From Myrica gale (taxonomy: Eukaryota; Streptophyta; Magnoliopsida; Fagales; Myricaceae): a stretch of 64,000 bases of DNA. The notes below the pieces were generated by a model, which had not been told where the DNA came from, did not search any database, and worked only from the letters and a program-made list of their open reading frames with translations. The stretch spans positions 19,039,001 through 19,103,000 of the forward strand of contig OZ005620.1 of assembly GCA_963930655.1 (NCBI GenBank), given 5' to 3'. This document shows positions 23,593 to 34,555 of the stretch, piece by piece (position 1 is the first letter of the stretch; the number at the start of each line of letters is the position of its first letter). Position numbers and translations under genes: made by a program.

Positions 23593-24134
23593 TGTTAGAA
23601 ATAAAAAATTTAAACTTTGATAAGTGAGACATCCATTAGGGGAACACCCAATTGGATTAATTGTGTTAACTCACTTATGATTTAAAACATTACAAGGGGG
23701 CTTCTATATATAAGTCTAAAAACTCACACACCTCACATTGCTAAACAATGTGGGACTACAGCACTTTCAACACTCCCCCGCAAACTCAAGGTGGACACAC
23801 CATACTGAGCTGGAAGGTTGTCAATACTGAGCCGGGAGGTTGCCGGTACTGAGCCGGGAGAAAGCCGGTACTGAGCCAGAAAAGTTGCCGGTATTGAGCC
23901 GGATGGTCGTCAGGAGGTAACCGGACTAAAGCCGAAAACCTGGCTTTGATACCATGTTAGAAATAAAAAATTTAAACTTTGATAAGTGAGACATCCATTA
24001 GGGGAACACCCAATTGGATTAATTGTGTTAACTCACTTATGATTTAAAACATTACAATGGGGCTTCTATATATAAGCCTAAAAACTCACACATCTCACGA
24101 TGTCAAGCAATGTGGGACTACATCACTTTCAACA
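23593..24134 (-). mobile_element. TRIM-like LTR element with two 180-bp LTRs
   Basis: Two direct repeats of 180 bp (23593-23772 and 23955-24134) are nearly identical; on the minus strand each begins TGTTGAAAGTG and ends CTAACA. Next to the upstream LTR (minus sense) is TGGTATCAAAGCC (23954-23942), a good initiator-methionine tRNA primer site. Next to the other LTR is the purine tract GCGGGGGAG (23781-23773). The internal region is only 182 bp and non-coding, as in terminal-repeat retrotransposons in miniature. It is mobilised, if at all, by another element's proteins. No clear 5-bp duplication is seen. A related copy lies at about 33990-34555. Confidence 0.8.
23804..23914. repeat. Five-unit 22-bp minisatellite inside the TRIM
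   Basis: Units of 22-23 bases beginning ACTGAGCCGGGAGGTTGCCGG repeat five times and fill most of the internal region between primer site and purine tract. The related element at 33990-34555 has its own degraded array of GCCGG.AGGTCGTC-like units. Confidence 0.8.
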
Positions 24135-24564
24135 GTAATTAAGACTAAGAGCCCACATACTGACATATGTACACTGGACTGACTATCCTCAGCATTCTGT
24201 GTTTAACAATCCTGGATTCCCTGTGGCTTGGTCAACAATAGGCCCCAACAGGCTAAAAACTAAACGCAACTCGCCTGCTTGTTAATTTGCAATCTTTTGG
24301 CTGAGTATATGTACAGTTCTTAGACCGTGCAAAAACTATCGTTCAACAAGATTTCCGGCCGAGTGCATGCTACAAGTTTTTCCAGCCTTAGCAAAATAGA
24401 AGCCATAATGATTTAGTTATGCTTCAAGGCTAGGACCGTTTCCTGTTAACGGTTCTTGTTGAAGTGGGGTACTCTTTCTGCTTGTAAACTGAGAATATAT
24501 ATCATTAGGGAGTTATGAGCGATTAGGACTCATGAAAGGATAGGAATTAGCTGGTAAAATTAGA

Positions 24565-24790
24565 AAAGATTACCATCATATCCATCAACCTCCAATTTCC
24601 CTAGGCCGACAAAAAAGGAGGGTAAGGCAACCAATCCCATTGCTGGATCGATCCAGCATTTTCAATTTCATGATCACTTGCATGACCACCTCATTTGGCC
24701 CTAAAATTTCTAGTGGTGGACTCCAATGATTATGCTAGTCGTATAAATGAAGCAAACAAAATGAACTATCTAGCTCAGCTGATAAGGTAA
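24565..24790. repeat. Duplicated block upstream of second dirigent gene
   Basis: Homologous to 19575-19830, with the same ordered words. Here it ends about 75 bases upstream of the TATA box, so it is likely proximal promoter of this gene. Confidence 0.75.
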
Positions 24791-24863
24791 CTCTTTGTGT
24801 CAAAATCACTTTCAAGCGAAGGTTTAACACTACTTTATTATATAATCGATAGTAACGTACTCC

Positions 24864-24870
24864 TATATAA
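24864..24870 (+). promoter_or_regulatory. TATA box of second dirigent gene
   Basis: TATATAA within CCTATATAATGAG. The ATG at 24870 overlaps the TATA box, so it cannot be in the mRNA. This rules out the longer open frame and supports the start at 24948. Confidence 0.65.
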
Positions 24871-24947
24871 TGAGTCCCCTGTCTCCTCAAATTAATCATC
24901 TACTTCTTGCATATTTCTCTGGGCCATTATCCATTGATCAGCTGACA

Positions 24948-25508
24948 ATGGATCCTAGAAGTCTCATTTTAACTCTCTTCCTCCTCTTTCTGTTCACTGG
25001 ATCCACCGCGGCAAGCCCCGGAAAAATCAAGGTTCGCCGCCCTTGTAGAAGGCTGGTTTTCTATTTCCATGACGTTATTTACAATGGAAAAAACTCGAAG
25101 AATGCGACTTCAGCCATTGTAGGTGCACCAGCTGGGGCCAATACAACCATATTGGCAGGACACAATCATTTTGGTAACTTGGTTGTCTTTGATGACCCCA
25201 TTACCTTAGACAACAATCTACACTCAACCCCATTGGGTCGTGCCCAGGGCTTTTATCTGTACGACAAAAAGGATATCTTCACTGCTTGGCTTGGTTTCTC
25301 CTTTGTTTTCAACTCCACACAGCACAAGGGGAGCATAAACTTTGTTGGTGCTGATCCGCTGATGAACAAGACTAGGGATATCTCAGTGGTCGGCGGCACA
25401 GGCGACTTCTTCATGTCTAGAGGGATAGCCATTCTAATGACGGATGCTTTTGAGGGAGAAGTTTATTTCCGGCTTCGCGTTGACATTAAACTGTACGAAT
25501 GTTGGTGA
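24948..25508 (+). CDS. Dirigent protein, DIR-a (pinoresinol-forming) type
   Basis: Intronless, 186 codons from the ATG at 24948. Residues 1-22 form a signal peptide ([17 protein letters not shown]), so the product is secreted to the apoplast. Conserved blocks: [98 protein letters not shown] and [13 protein letters not shown]. These closely match DIR-a subfamily members such as Arabidopsis DIR6, which direct stereoselective coupling of coniferyl alcohol radicals to pinoresinol. The HD Asp, the GAD Asp and the RAQG Arg of the family are all present, so it is expected to be active. It is paired in tandem with the divergent copy at 21412. Which enantiomer it would favour cannot be read from sequence. 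Confidence 0.95.
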   Translation: MDPRSLILTLFLLFLFTGSTAASPGKIKVRRPCRRLVFYFHDVIYNGKNSKNATSAIVGAPAGANTTILAGHNHFGNLVVFDDPITLDNNLHSTPLGRAQGFYLYDKKDIFTAWLGFSFVFNSTQHKGSINFVGADPLMNKTRDISVVGGTGDFFMSRGIAILMTDAFEGEVYFRLRVDIKLYECW

Positions 25509-26467
25509 CAAATTCCCTTGTAACTACTGATGTTGTAATCATTCAATTGTTTCATCCTTCTTCATTAAACAAGGAGTGCTTGTACGGTCAAGAAAGTTTT
25601 ATCAGGACAGAAATCTGTCCACTTTGAACTCCTCGATGTCTGTTTTTTTTCGTGGTTTCTTTTGTCTCTTTACATTTATGCAAAACATAAAAGAAATGTT
25701 AAAGCCTGGGTGATGTTGGTGTTGATGTTTTTTTTTTTTGTAGGATTTGAAGTGTTTTTAGAATTTTTAGGTGATGTTAGAGTTGTATTGGTGTTTATGT
25801 AGAAGTTGTTGAGGTGTCAAAAAATTAATGATGATTTTTAAAGTTGTTTTTTTTGTATATTTCCAATTTATTTATTTTTTATTAAAAATTGAATATATAA
25901 AAGGTATTAAAAAAAATAAGAAAACGACAAATATTTGAAACGTTCAAACCGTCTAACTCAGCTTCTGCAAAAACACAAAAGTTACTAACGCAGGCAACAA
26001 GCTGACAAGCTTGCAGGACGCACACAGGGGGAGGGGCGAAATGACCAAATCACCCTTTACCAAAGCAAAACTTGCGCAAAATCAGTTGCGGGCTTTTAGT
26101 TCATTCACGTGTCTGAGTATTTAATGAGCTGACGTGTGGGGGTCATGTGTTTTTTAAAAGTTCATTTTACCCTTCGGTTTTGATGTGTGTAACGCATGAC
26201 TGAAGGGTATTTTAGTAATTTTGTATAAATATGTCTAGGACAAAATTGGAAACTACAGTACAGTATCCTAAAAAAAATCATGTTCGGTGGGATTGTATTT
26301 TAAGTTGAATGTGAATTCTTCAATTATCAAAAACACAAACATATCCCTGATTCTGTCCACTTCAACAGTACTTGATTCATCTATTAATTGCTTCGAGTTA
26401 GACCTTGAAATTTTCCAAACCTTTTTTATGCTACCCCCACTCTATATATTATCTAGGGTTGTACAAC
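25509..26467. other. Dirigent 3' region and intergenic DNA
   Basis: A probable 3' UTR with an ATTAAA-like signal near 25564, then T-rich DNA without coding signal. Confidence 0.5.
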
Positions 26468-26513
26468 CCCGGTGTAGGTGCCGGTTTTGGCCAAAACCGG
26501 CACCTATACCGGG
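26468..26513. repeat. 46-bp GC-rich palindrome
   Basis: Centred on GGCC at 26490/26491. The inner 32 bases (26475-26506, core GGTTTTGGCCAAAACC) are a perfect palindrome, and the arms extend to 46 bases with one mismatched pair. More CCGGTTTT/AAAACCGG words follow to about 26600. Confidence 0.85.
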
Positions 26514-26899
26514 TAGGCCGGTTTTTAAATAATTGTCACCTACACCTACACCATTAAGGGCAAAAACCGGCCCTTAGCGGTGGCGGTTTCCGGTTATCCT
26601 ACATTCATATTGGACCATTTTTTTAGCATTTTACCCACTTGACCCAATGTATTTTTTTCTTTTTCTTTTGGTCTATTAATCACATAACAATAAAATCTAA
26701 ACTAATGAAATCCAAATTCTAAAATCAATAAAATTTAGAAGAATGACACATTCCAAATCAAGAGAAAAACTTACTTGGTGTCACTCAAAGTGTTTTGATA
26801 GCATTCCAAAGTGTAAGTGTCTATGTAAAATTGACATTATTTCCATGGTCAAAACAGTATTTTATTAATGTAATTTTCCAGTTTAGATTGTATAAAGCA
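26514..26899. other. Intergenic, no gene seen
   Basis: Further GCCGG-type words up to about 26600, then AT-rich unique DNA. Confidence 0.45.
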
Positions 26900-28565
26900 A
26901 CTTGATAGGTTTATGAGAATGTGGATCACAAGAGGAGAAAATGGGACTTGCTGGAAGAAGATTGGGTGCAGATGAAAGCTTCGTAAGTGGTTACAAGAAT
27001 TGAAAGGGTGGTTGTGAAGTGGTTTGGTTAGCCTAATATAAGTCTGGCGAGAATTCTATGGATTTGGAGAAAAATCTTCTAGAAACATGCCCATAAGTAA
27101 AAATGACCTGGTCTGACCATTATACCCTTAGTAAATTCCAAATACAACTTTACTCTTTGAAAAAGAGGAGGTTAGATACGCAGAGAGTCTTATTCTTCTT
27201 TAGCCCAGATTTTCTCTCGACGAAAGCCCGCACCTTCTCTCTTCTTTCCTTGGCTGAAAAATCAGATTTGCTGAGAGTTAATTGTGAGAGTTTGTTCCTT
27301 CCCTCTGGTGGAAGATTTGAGTGATATAGATTGCTGTTGAAGGTCATTCGTTTCAAGAAGATTGCTGTTGAGATCAAATCACCGAGAGTTGAGATTCTTG
27401 AAGAGTTTATCAAGAACGATTGAATCTGAAGCCGACGAGTTCGTTGGTTCCATTGAAGAGCAACACCGGAGTTGCCGGTTGTCGCTAGTGTGCCGAGCAC
27501 CAACCCAATAAGGAGTATTGGGTGACTTTACAGAGAAAGAGGGATCTTGAGTGAAAGGGGTTTTTTGCTAGATCACCGAGTTGTAAAGTTTCGACGCTCT
27601 TAGTGGAAAAGATTGGTGTAATCTACACCCGGAGTGTTTTTGTCACTTGGGAAATCAAACCCAAGTGATTTTCACTTCGTTAACAAATTCTGGTGTTATC
27701 TCTATTATTCTTTTCTCTTGATCTCGTTTAAACTGACCAAAATCGTGTTTACTGTTTTGCAGATATCAAGTGCTGTAAATTTGATCTTTTGTAAGCATAG
27801 TAGTTGCTGTTGGTTGATCTCTATATTAGAACTAGGTCTTTTGATTTTGGTTGTGTTATTGAACTTGCTGATTGCTGGTTTTTGAACGTGGTCTTGCTGA
27901 TTAAGTTGTCTGGATTTCTGATTTTAGAATTGCAATAGAATTGCAATATATCTTCTTGTTTTGATATCTGAGTTGTTGTGATCTTTACAATATTTCTTGT
28001 TTATATTGTTGCTATAAATCACTCTGTTTCTTGATTCAACAACGACTGTAAATCATAGTTAGTTTGCTGAAATTATTCTAGTGATATGATTCTTGGTTTC
28101 TGATCTGCGGTAAACTTCATAAAGCTTTGAAGAAAGTTAGTTCAAAATTCTGCAGATTTCTTGATTATACAGCTGCTGTAAATCATTCTACTTGTTGGGT
28201 GTTCAGTTCACAAAAATTCATACATTGTCTTGATTGTGTACTTGCTACAAGTATATCATAGTCTTTGGTTTATTGTTGCTGAAACACTTGATAGTTTTTA
28301 TTTCAATCATTGCTGGAAAATCTACTGTGTTCTTGTATTAGTGTTGCTGTAAAATTCATATAGCTGAGATTGTATACTTGTTGTCCAGATCTCTTGTTGT
28401 TTAGTCTAGGTGCTGTAAAATCTACCAAGGTTGTGTATTTTACAGATTGTTAAGTGTTGATTGATTGTTATTTACCTGTGCTATCTTTCTGTGATAAAAA
28501 GAAAGTGTAGATTATTTTTAAATACCTATTCACCCCCCCTCTAGGTATATTTTAGGGTCTAAATG
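26900..28565 (+). mobile_element. LTR-like remnant (probable solo LTR)
   Basis: Ends with TATTCACCCCCCCTCTAGGTATATTTTAGGGTCTAA, the typical 3' end of many plant Copia LTRs just before the primer site. Upstream are GAGTTGTAAAGTTTCGACGC, TTTTCACTTCGTTAACAAATTC and a long T/G-rich region with repeated TTGCTGTAAATC-like words. No primer site or gag follows, so it is probably a solo LTR. The left boundary is uncertain. Related modules end near 31890 and 32690. Confidence 0.5.
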
Positions 28566-28717
28566 TAGTTTCACAAAGCAATAGTACAAAGCAATTAGAA
28601 ATGAAAAAATATCCTCTGAAATAAAGAACAAGGTCCATAGGCTGCTTTAGATAGCATTCCACACACATATGCAGAACAATAGCAACATATTTTTGAAGGC
28701 TAGAAGTGAAGACATAC

Positions 28718-28791
28718 ATCGTAGATAACCTTTACAATAGCATCCTTGTAGGGAAGTAATTCATCATGTATATTCAGATGAGCAATGTGAC
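28718..28791 (-). pseudogene. TRM5-like tRNA methyltransferase exon (isolated)
   Basis: Minus strand: acceptor TTTTACAG, then [20 protein letters not shown] and KVIYD, then donor GTATGTC. This is the highly conserved motif of TRM5/Met-10-like tRNA (guanine37-N1)-methyltransferases, which methylate the base 3' to the anticodon. The splice sites are intact, but the next exon (after KVIYD) is missing because LTR sequence begins at about 28565. It pairs with the TRM5-like exon at 30477-30588, but the exon that should lie between them was not found. Confidence 0.75.
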
Positions 28792-29566
28792 CTGTAAAAG
28801 CATTAAAGAATGTCAATTCATCTTCCGTGATTAGAAAAGGAGGTTTTTGGACTTATAGAGGGACATAACAATATGTAACTCAAACCAAGGTGCGTGCAGA
28901 ACAGGTAACTGGCAAACCGCATAGCAATGAATACACACAGTGTAACCACCCGAAATTTTGCTTAACAAGATATTGTATGCTTTGAGCCCAAGCTTGCAGA
29001 GTTTTGTTTCTCGGGCCTAACAGCCCAACAAAAGCCTATTGGTTAAAATTCAGGTTGTTACAGGGTTGCATCAGAGGTTAGAATATTATTTTGCAGAATT
29101 TGGTGTATATTAGAGCTGCCACATTAAGAATGGCTTGCTGAGGATTTAAATGCTCATCTCAAGCATCAATGTGCAAAGTAACTTGTTACACCATATTACT
29201 TTGTACTTACCCATCTCTCAAGCATCAACATTTCTCTCAAGCATCAACTAGTAAATATACTTCAAAAACAGGGAGCAGAAAACAAATTTGGTTCAAGTGT
29301 ATGGTAGAGGACCTTTCTGATGGTACTATTACCAAGTAGGCACCCACAACCCCTCCCCAATCCGAATCACCTTCCATCAGTTAGTGTTTAGAACTGATGA
29401 AGTGGAATGTCATTCCTCCATAAAGAGAAGATGCATCCAAATTCATGTCTAGGTTGATTTAATCTTTCACTTAGAAGAGAGGTTATTCTATCCTCCTATC
29501 ATCAACGTAGTTGCTCCCAAATCAAGCAGACAAGCATTTTGAATTTGAAGATACAAAGACACCATA

Positions 29567-30041
29567 CCATTCATCACATATTCAGGGGCCGCAAAACCAT
29601 AGGTACCCATCACTCGAGTTGATACATGGGTCTCGTCACCTTGTGGTCCAGCTTTAGCAAGCCCAAAATCAGAAAGCTTTGTTGTATAATCCGGCAGACT
29701 CATAGGCAACCAGCAAGATGAATAGAAACAAATCACACCTACCAAGAAAGGTGGTCTTCAGAGAGTTTATACAACTGTAAGGTTTGAAAAACGCCATTGA
29801 GGAGGGAGGGTGGAATGAAAAGGCACTTATTTTTTTGTAATCAGAATGAAACACCACTTACAGAGTCCAATAATATATTGGAGGTTTTGAAGTCCCTGTA
29901 GATAACTGGCCTTTCAGCATTATGAAGAAAAGCAAGCCCTTTGGCAGCTCCAAGAGCAATCATCATTCTTGTGGCCCACGATAATGGAACAGCTGCCTCG
30001 GAGACCTCAGGAAAAGTCATATTGTTAAGAAACATTGCCAA
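29567..30041 (-). pseudogene. Receptor-like cytoplasmic kinase VII fragment
   Basis: Minus strand. Exon one (to 29861) reads [20 protein letters not shown], then [20 protein letters not shown] and ILLDS: subdomain VI with the catalytic HRD-equivalent YRD and the conserved N. It ends at a proper GTAAGT donor. Exon two (from 29691) reads [18 protein letters not shown], then [20 protein letters not shown]: the DFG motif, activation loop and APE. The acceptor before GAT is GCCG where CAG is expected, so splicing should fail. The N-lobe (P-loop, catalytic Lys) and the kinase C-lobe are absent. It is a fragment of the PBL/RIPK-type family, lying between two TRM5-like exons on the same strand. Confidence 0.85.
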
Positions 30042-30476
30042 AACTTAAGTAGAATGTCAAATCTTCATACAAGGTCAGAAAAAATCTAGCACCAAGTCTG
30101 ATTAGCACTCTTTACATAATAAATCAGAGAAAGTAGAGAGTGTAATATCCTAATTAAGTAGCAAAAAAATGTCTCAAGTGTCTTACCAACCAGGCAAAAT
30201 CAACACCCCAAATATAACAACTAGCATACACAGAATAAAATTTCACCACCGAATGCCAGCAACAGTGTCACCTGAAGATTATAAGAAGCGCCTCAAAAGA
30301 ATTAGTCTTTTGACATGCTTTCTCAAATAACAAGACAGGCAATAGAAAAAATAACAACGAGTCATTAAATAAATTTTGGACTGAAGTGCTAATCTTCGAG
30401 GTCTAGACACTCAAAATCTATCCAAAAAGAGATAAAAAAAACATTGGCCGTATAATTCGCAGAGGATTACACTTAC

Positions 30477-30588
30477 CTGCACCCCAATATGAATATCCAA
30501 GCGTCAGTGAATAGGGAACTACTTCAATCTGGCATATACTTTTCAGTTCATCAAGTTTTTGGTCTAGAATGTCGGATAAATCTGACTT
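30477..30588 (-). pseudogene. TRM5-like tRNA methyltransferase exon
   Basis: A minus-strand 112-bp exon bounded by ATCTAG and GTAAGTG. It reads [18 protein letters not shown], then [19 protein letters not shown]. The [13 protein letters not shown] core is typical of plant TRM5 homologues, a little N-terminal of the GHIAHLN motif found at 28791-28718. About 1.7 kb holding kinase exons separates the two, and the intervening exon (the part reading roughly DH.LKQ.LP) is not visible. The methyltransferase domain proper is absent. Confidence 0.7.
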
Positions 30589-30999
30589 CTAGATATGGAA
30601 AACTTTTTTTGTTTCGCTTGTTGCAAATACATATTAATGCAGATGTTGCCCATTAGATCATGTATTATTAGTTATTGAATTATATTTGTAAAAACTTCTA
30701 AAAAAAGAATTATATTTGTAAAAACCGATTGGCATATTTCGTGAAAGACACCAGGGGCATTTTTGTCCAAGTGGGTGTTTCTAGAAGAAAAAAGAATTGG
30801 GTAGCTTTGCTCTTATGGCCGCCTTCTTTTTTTTAAACTAAAACCAGAGGTCCATACAGAATTGGGTAGCTTTGCTCTTATGGCCTTCACGCGTCTTTGG
30901 CTTCAACTGAATGGGTCTTTTTTTTTCTTGGCAACTGAATGGGTATTTTGATAAGAGACCAGATATGCCCATTTGTTATTTCTTCTATTCTTCCTTCAA
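30589..30999. other. Intergenic with a 28-bp direct repeat
   Basis: AGAATTGGGTAGCTTTGCTC and the following eight bases occur at about 30793-30820 and 30858-30885. No gene. Confidence 0.5.
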
Positions 31000-31900
31000 G
31001 ATTGAATTCTCCAAGAAAAGCTTATGAATGTTCTTGCTCCTTTGTTCTTGTATAATCCTTGGTTTTGCTGTATATAAGTTAGCAAATCAAATCTGAAGGC
31101 TCGTTTCTTCGATCACCTAAACTCGATTTATTCATGTGACTGAGACTTCCAGATGTTCTAGAAGATTGATTGTTGAAAGTTTCAGCATTGAGCGTTGATT
31201 GCACAAGGTGTTATGTAGATAAATCAACCCGATATGAATCTTAGTTTCAAACGGTCATGGAGTTCCATGATGAGCAGATCTGAATTAAGTCAATTTGAGT
31301 AAGATTAACGGTGTTTAGATTAGTTAGGTTAGTGTAATCTCTTGATCACTGTATAATCACGTTTGAAAATAGTGAATTTAAAAACCGGCTTCGGCCTGAA
31401 GAGTTTTTCTCTTTTAAAGAAGTTCTTCGAAAGAGTTTCTTTTCGTCACCAAATCTTGTGTGAAGTGTGTGATTGTATTTCCTTTGTTTTAATTGTTATC
31501 ATTTAACCTTTCTCTTTTGGTGATATTGAATATTCTTATCAAAGGAGGTTGAAGACAAAGGTCTAAAGTGTTTTTGATTATATTTGAATTAGGTAATCTT
31601 GCAGGTATAGATAAATTGATTGCGTATCAATTTAGTTTGTGAATCTATATGATTCGCAGTCTGCAAGTTTCTTCTTACAGTTACTTCGAAATTGTTATGT
31701 TTTACAGATTGTTTTTAGTATTCTGTACAGATTTGTACTTACATGTTTTCTGGATTTTATTGAGTCTTTGCATATTGAAAACAATGTATTTGTACTGATT
31801 TTACATATGATAGGTTTTAGATTTAAAAAGATATTTGAGAATTTTGAAATATACCTATTCACCCCTTTTGGTATTTTGCACATAAATTAGGTCTAAATTA
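31000..31900 (+). mobile_element. LTR-like remnant, second module
   Basis: Ends ATACCTATTCACCCCTTTTGG with TAGGTCTAA and carries TTTCGTCACCAAATCTTG, matching the modules ending at 28565 and 32690. No internal coding region. The left edge is uncertain. Confidence 0.45.
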
Positions 31901-31989
31901 GGTTGTTCAATATTGGCCGTAGAAGATAGAATAATTTATCTGCTGATACGATGTTGTAATACAAGATATAGATATTAATACATGAGTGA

Positions 31990-32695
31990 TCATATTTGGA
32001 TGGCTAAAATTTTTCCAGTTTTCAGGATTTTAGCTAGAGGAAAATTGTTTGGAGAATTGTGTTGTTGTATTTTGTGCAAGATAATAGATTATTACGCCAT
32101 GCATGAGCGCATTAGAATTGCTTGCATAAAAACATGAGGGTAAGATAACCAATCAATTAAGCCTTAACTCAATAAGAAGATTTGTGCTTCAAGACTGACA
32201 ATTTTTTCTCTATTCTTCGATCAAATATCTTTGTAACCTTCATAGTGTTGAAGGCGTGCTGAAGAACAAGAGTGTTCGGTGAATAATCTATAAGAAGATC
32301 CTCAAAGGTTTGAGGGGAATGCCGCACGGAGCGGATCTAAGCAGAGAGGTTTAGATTATTACATCAAGGTTGTCAGAGTTAAGCAAATGGGGTTGCCCGT
32401 GTCTGAATCACTGTTTGTAAGGTTTTCTTCTTAGTGGATTCTAGGTGGCTGCTAGCCCAGAGTGATTTTTCCTTTAAATGTTGTTTTAAAAGGTTTTTCA
32501 CTTCGTCACCAAATTCTTGTCTCTTTGTGTGATTGAAGTTTAATTAATTTTCTGCTGCCTATTTGTTGACTAAGTTGATTATTATTCATATGTAGGCTGA
32601 ACAATTTTAGAACATGTTTTAAAATTGTTATTGATTTGTTAATTAGAGGGAAAACAAATATTCGCCCCCTCTAAATGTTGTTAGGGTCTAAACTG
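31990..32695 (+). mobile_element. LTR-like remnant, third module
   Basis: Contains TTTTTCACTTCGTCACCAAA and ends ATATTCGCCCCCTCTAAATG...TTAGGGTCTAA. The same layout as the two preceding modules, suggesting repeated insertion or unequal recombination of one LTR family. No primer site or gene follows. Confidence 0.45.
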
Positions 32696-33860
32696 GTTTT
32701 TTTACCTTTCAGTATTTATTTTCGCTCTTTATCTGTGTGGCTAACAAGAGAGATCGAGGACCTCATTGCAACTCTAATTCCAATCTTCTCCAAAACTTAA
32801 AAAATCGCATTTTTTCCTTCATGACTTTTAACAAGAAATTGTCATTAACTAATGTTAGTAATTTGTGACGAAGTTGTGGATTTGTAAAACCCTTAAAGCC
32901 TTTTCTTTTCTTTCTAGCTTTTACATAATATTCTAACGTATCTAACACGACGACTTCTAGCTAGGGAAAGATCCAACAAACAAAACTTTTCATAGCGAAA
33001 AACTCGCCAATTAAGTAACATGCACTAGGGAGTCTTGTATTACTCACGGCTAAGGGCTAATTAACTAAGAGGAAATCACATAAAAGTTATGTCACACAAA
33101 AAGACTCCCAAGAGATAATAAGAATTTTACAGTTCCAACCTTTACCCTCTTAACTCGAAAACGTATAAGAATTTCTAGAAACACAATGAACCCTTACATA
33201 TCCTGAAAAGTGAAATCGCCTCAGAAGGTTACAAATAATGAGCATGCGTGCTTCCCTCACACACTTTTTGGCTCCTCCAAATAAACTATTCTCTGGCACT
33301 CTCTAATGGTGGTCGACAGCATACAATACTTTCTCATAGGCACCAAGGTTGGAGAGGATTTGCCGTGCAAGCAACATATAGCAGCATGCCGGAGGCAGCC
33401 ATTACTCATGAGCTGTGAAGGTGGCCACCACATGGCACAACTTGTCAGCCACCAATCTCAGCTTCACATGGTCGGCAGGCCGGCCTTTGTTTGATGTCGG
33501 CCGAAAAAGTGAACATCTATCCTTATGGTCCCATGCGCCTAATTAGGCCAAGGGCTGTTCATAGGGATAAGGAATCCTGGCCCAACGCTTATGAGTTGTG
33601 ACTTTCACTAGCTTTCACATCCATCCGCATGTGCGCACTAACAAAGTGGTAGTCGCGGCCAGTAGCATGCACGCAATGCAACGCATGGTCGAGCTGGTTC
33701 TTTTTTTTCGTAAAGCAAACAACACGTGCTATGTTCTGCGAGCACCAACTTGAAATACTTTTCAATGGCAACATCCATGGTTACGCTGGCTTGATGGTTT
33801 GGCTGGAGGGATACAATTAGTTGCAACCTGTAACATCCCTTGCCGACATGAAGTGAGAGG
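32696..33860. other. Intergenic, no gene seen
   Basis: Mixed composition, somewhat richer in GC at 33300-33800. Short frames only. Confidence 0.5.
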
Positions 33861-33989
33861 ATTAATATTGAAAAACTAATAGTAAAACGTCGAGTCTCAC
33901 ATTAATTTTATACTAAGTAGAATTAGGCCTTAATAATAATTTGTCTTTTGAAGTCAAAATGTAAATGTAGCTACCGCTTCTTTTGAGTC

Positions 33990-34555
33990 ATTAAATTTTA
34001 AACTGAAGAAAAATTATTTATACTGATAAGTGAGACATTCATTATAGGAATGTATAATTGGACTTATTAATTTTTTCACTTATATTTGATGAGGTTACAT
34101 AAAGTCTTTATTTATAAGTCATTGAATACAATAATTCACATTGTTTTAATAATGTGGGACTCTAACTTTAATACTCTCCACAACACACCTTGAGTTTGGA
34201 GTTACAAAATAATTCAAGGAAAAAAATAATGCCAGAAGAATGCCGGGAGGTCGTCGATCTGATGCTGGAAGGTCGCCAGACGAATGTCAGATGGTCGTCG
34301 AACTTATGTCGGAAAATGTCAGAAGGTCACCAGACTAATGCCGAAAATCTTCCTCTGATACCATGTTAGAAATAAAAAATTTAACTAAAGAAAGATTATT
34401 TATACTGAAAAGTGCGACATCCATTACGGGAATGTGAATTAGGCTTATTGGTTTTCTCTTTTATATTTGATGAGATTACATAAAGACTTTATTTATAAGT
34501 TATTGAATACAATAGTCCACATTGCTAAAGTAATGTGAGACTCTAACTTTAATAA
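33990..34555 (-). mobile_element. Second TRIM-like element, degraded
   Basis: Two direct repeats of about 180-190 bp (about 33990-34172 and 34364-34555) share ATTTATACTGA, GTGAGACATTCATTA and the terminal CTCTAACTTTAATA. On the minus strand TGGTATCAGAGG (34363-34352) follows the upstream LTR as primer site, and CAAACTCAAGGTG marks the other side. The internal region has GCCGGAAGGTCGTCG-like short repeats. Same family as 23593-24134 but older. A possible inverted LTR fragment lies just left, at about 33864-33912. Confidence 0.7.

Noticed and set aside
24870..24947. Longer N-terminus for the second dirigent protein
   Set aside because: Its ATG overlaps the TATA box, and the added residues would precede the signal peptide; the start at 24948 gives a normal secretory N-terminus.
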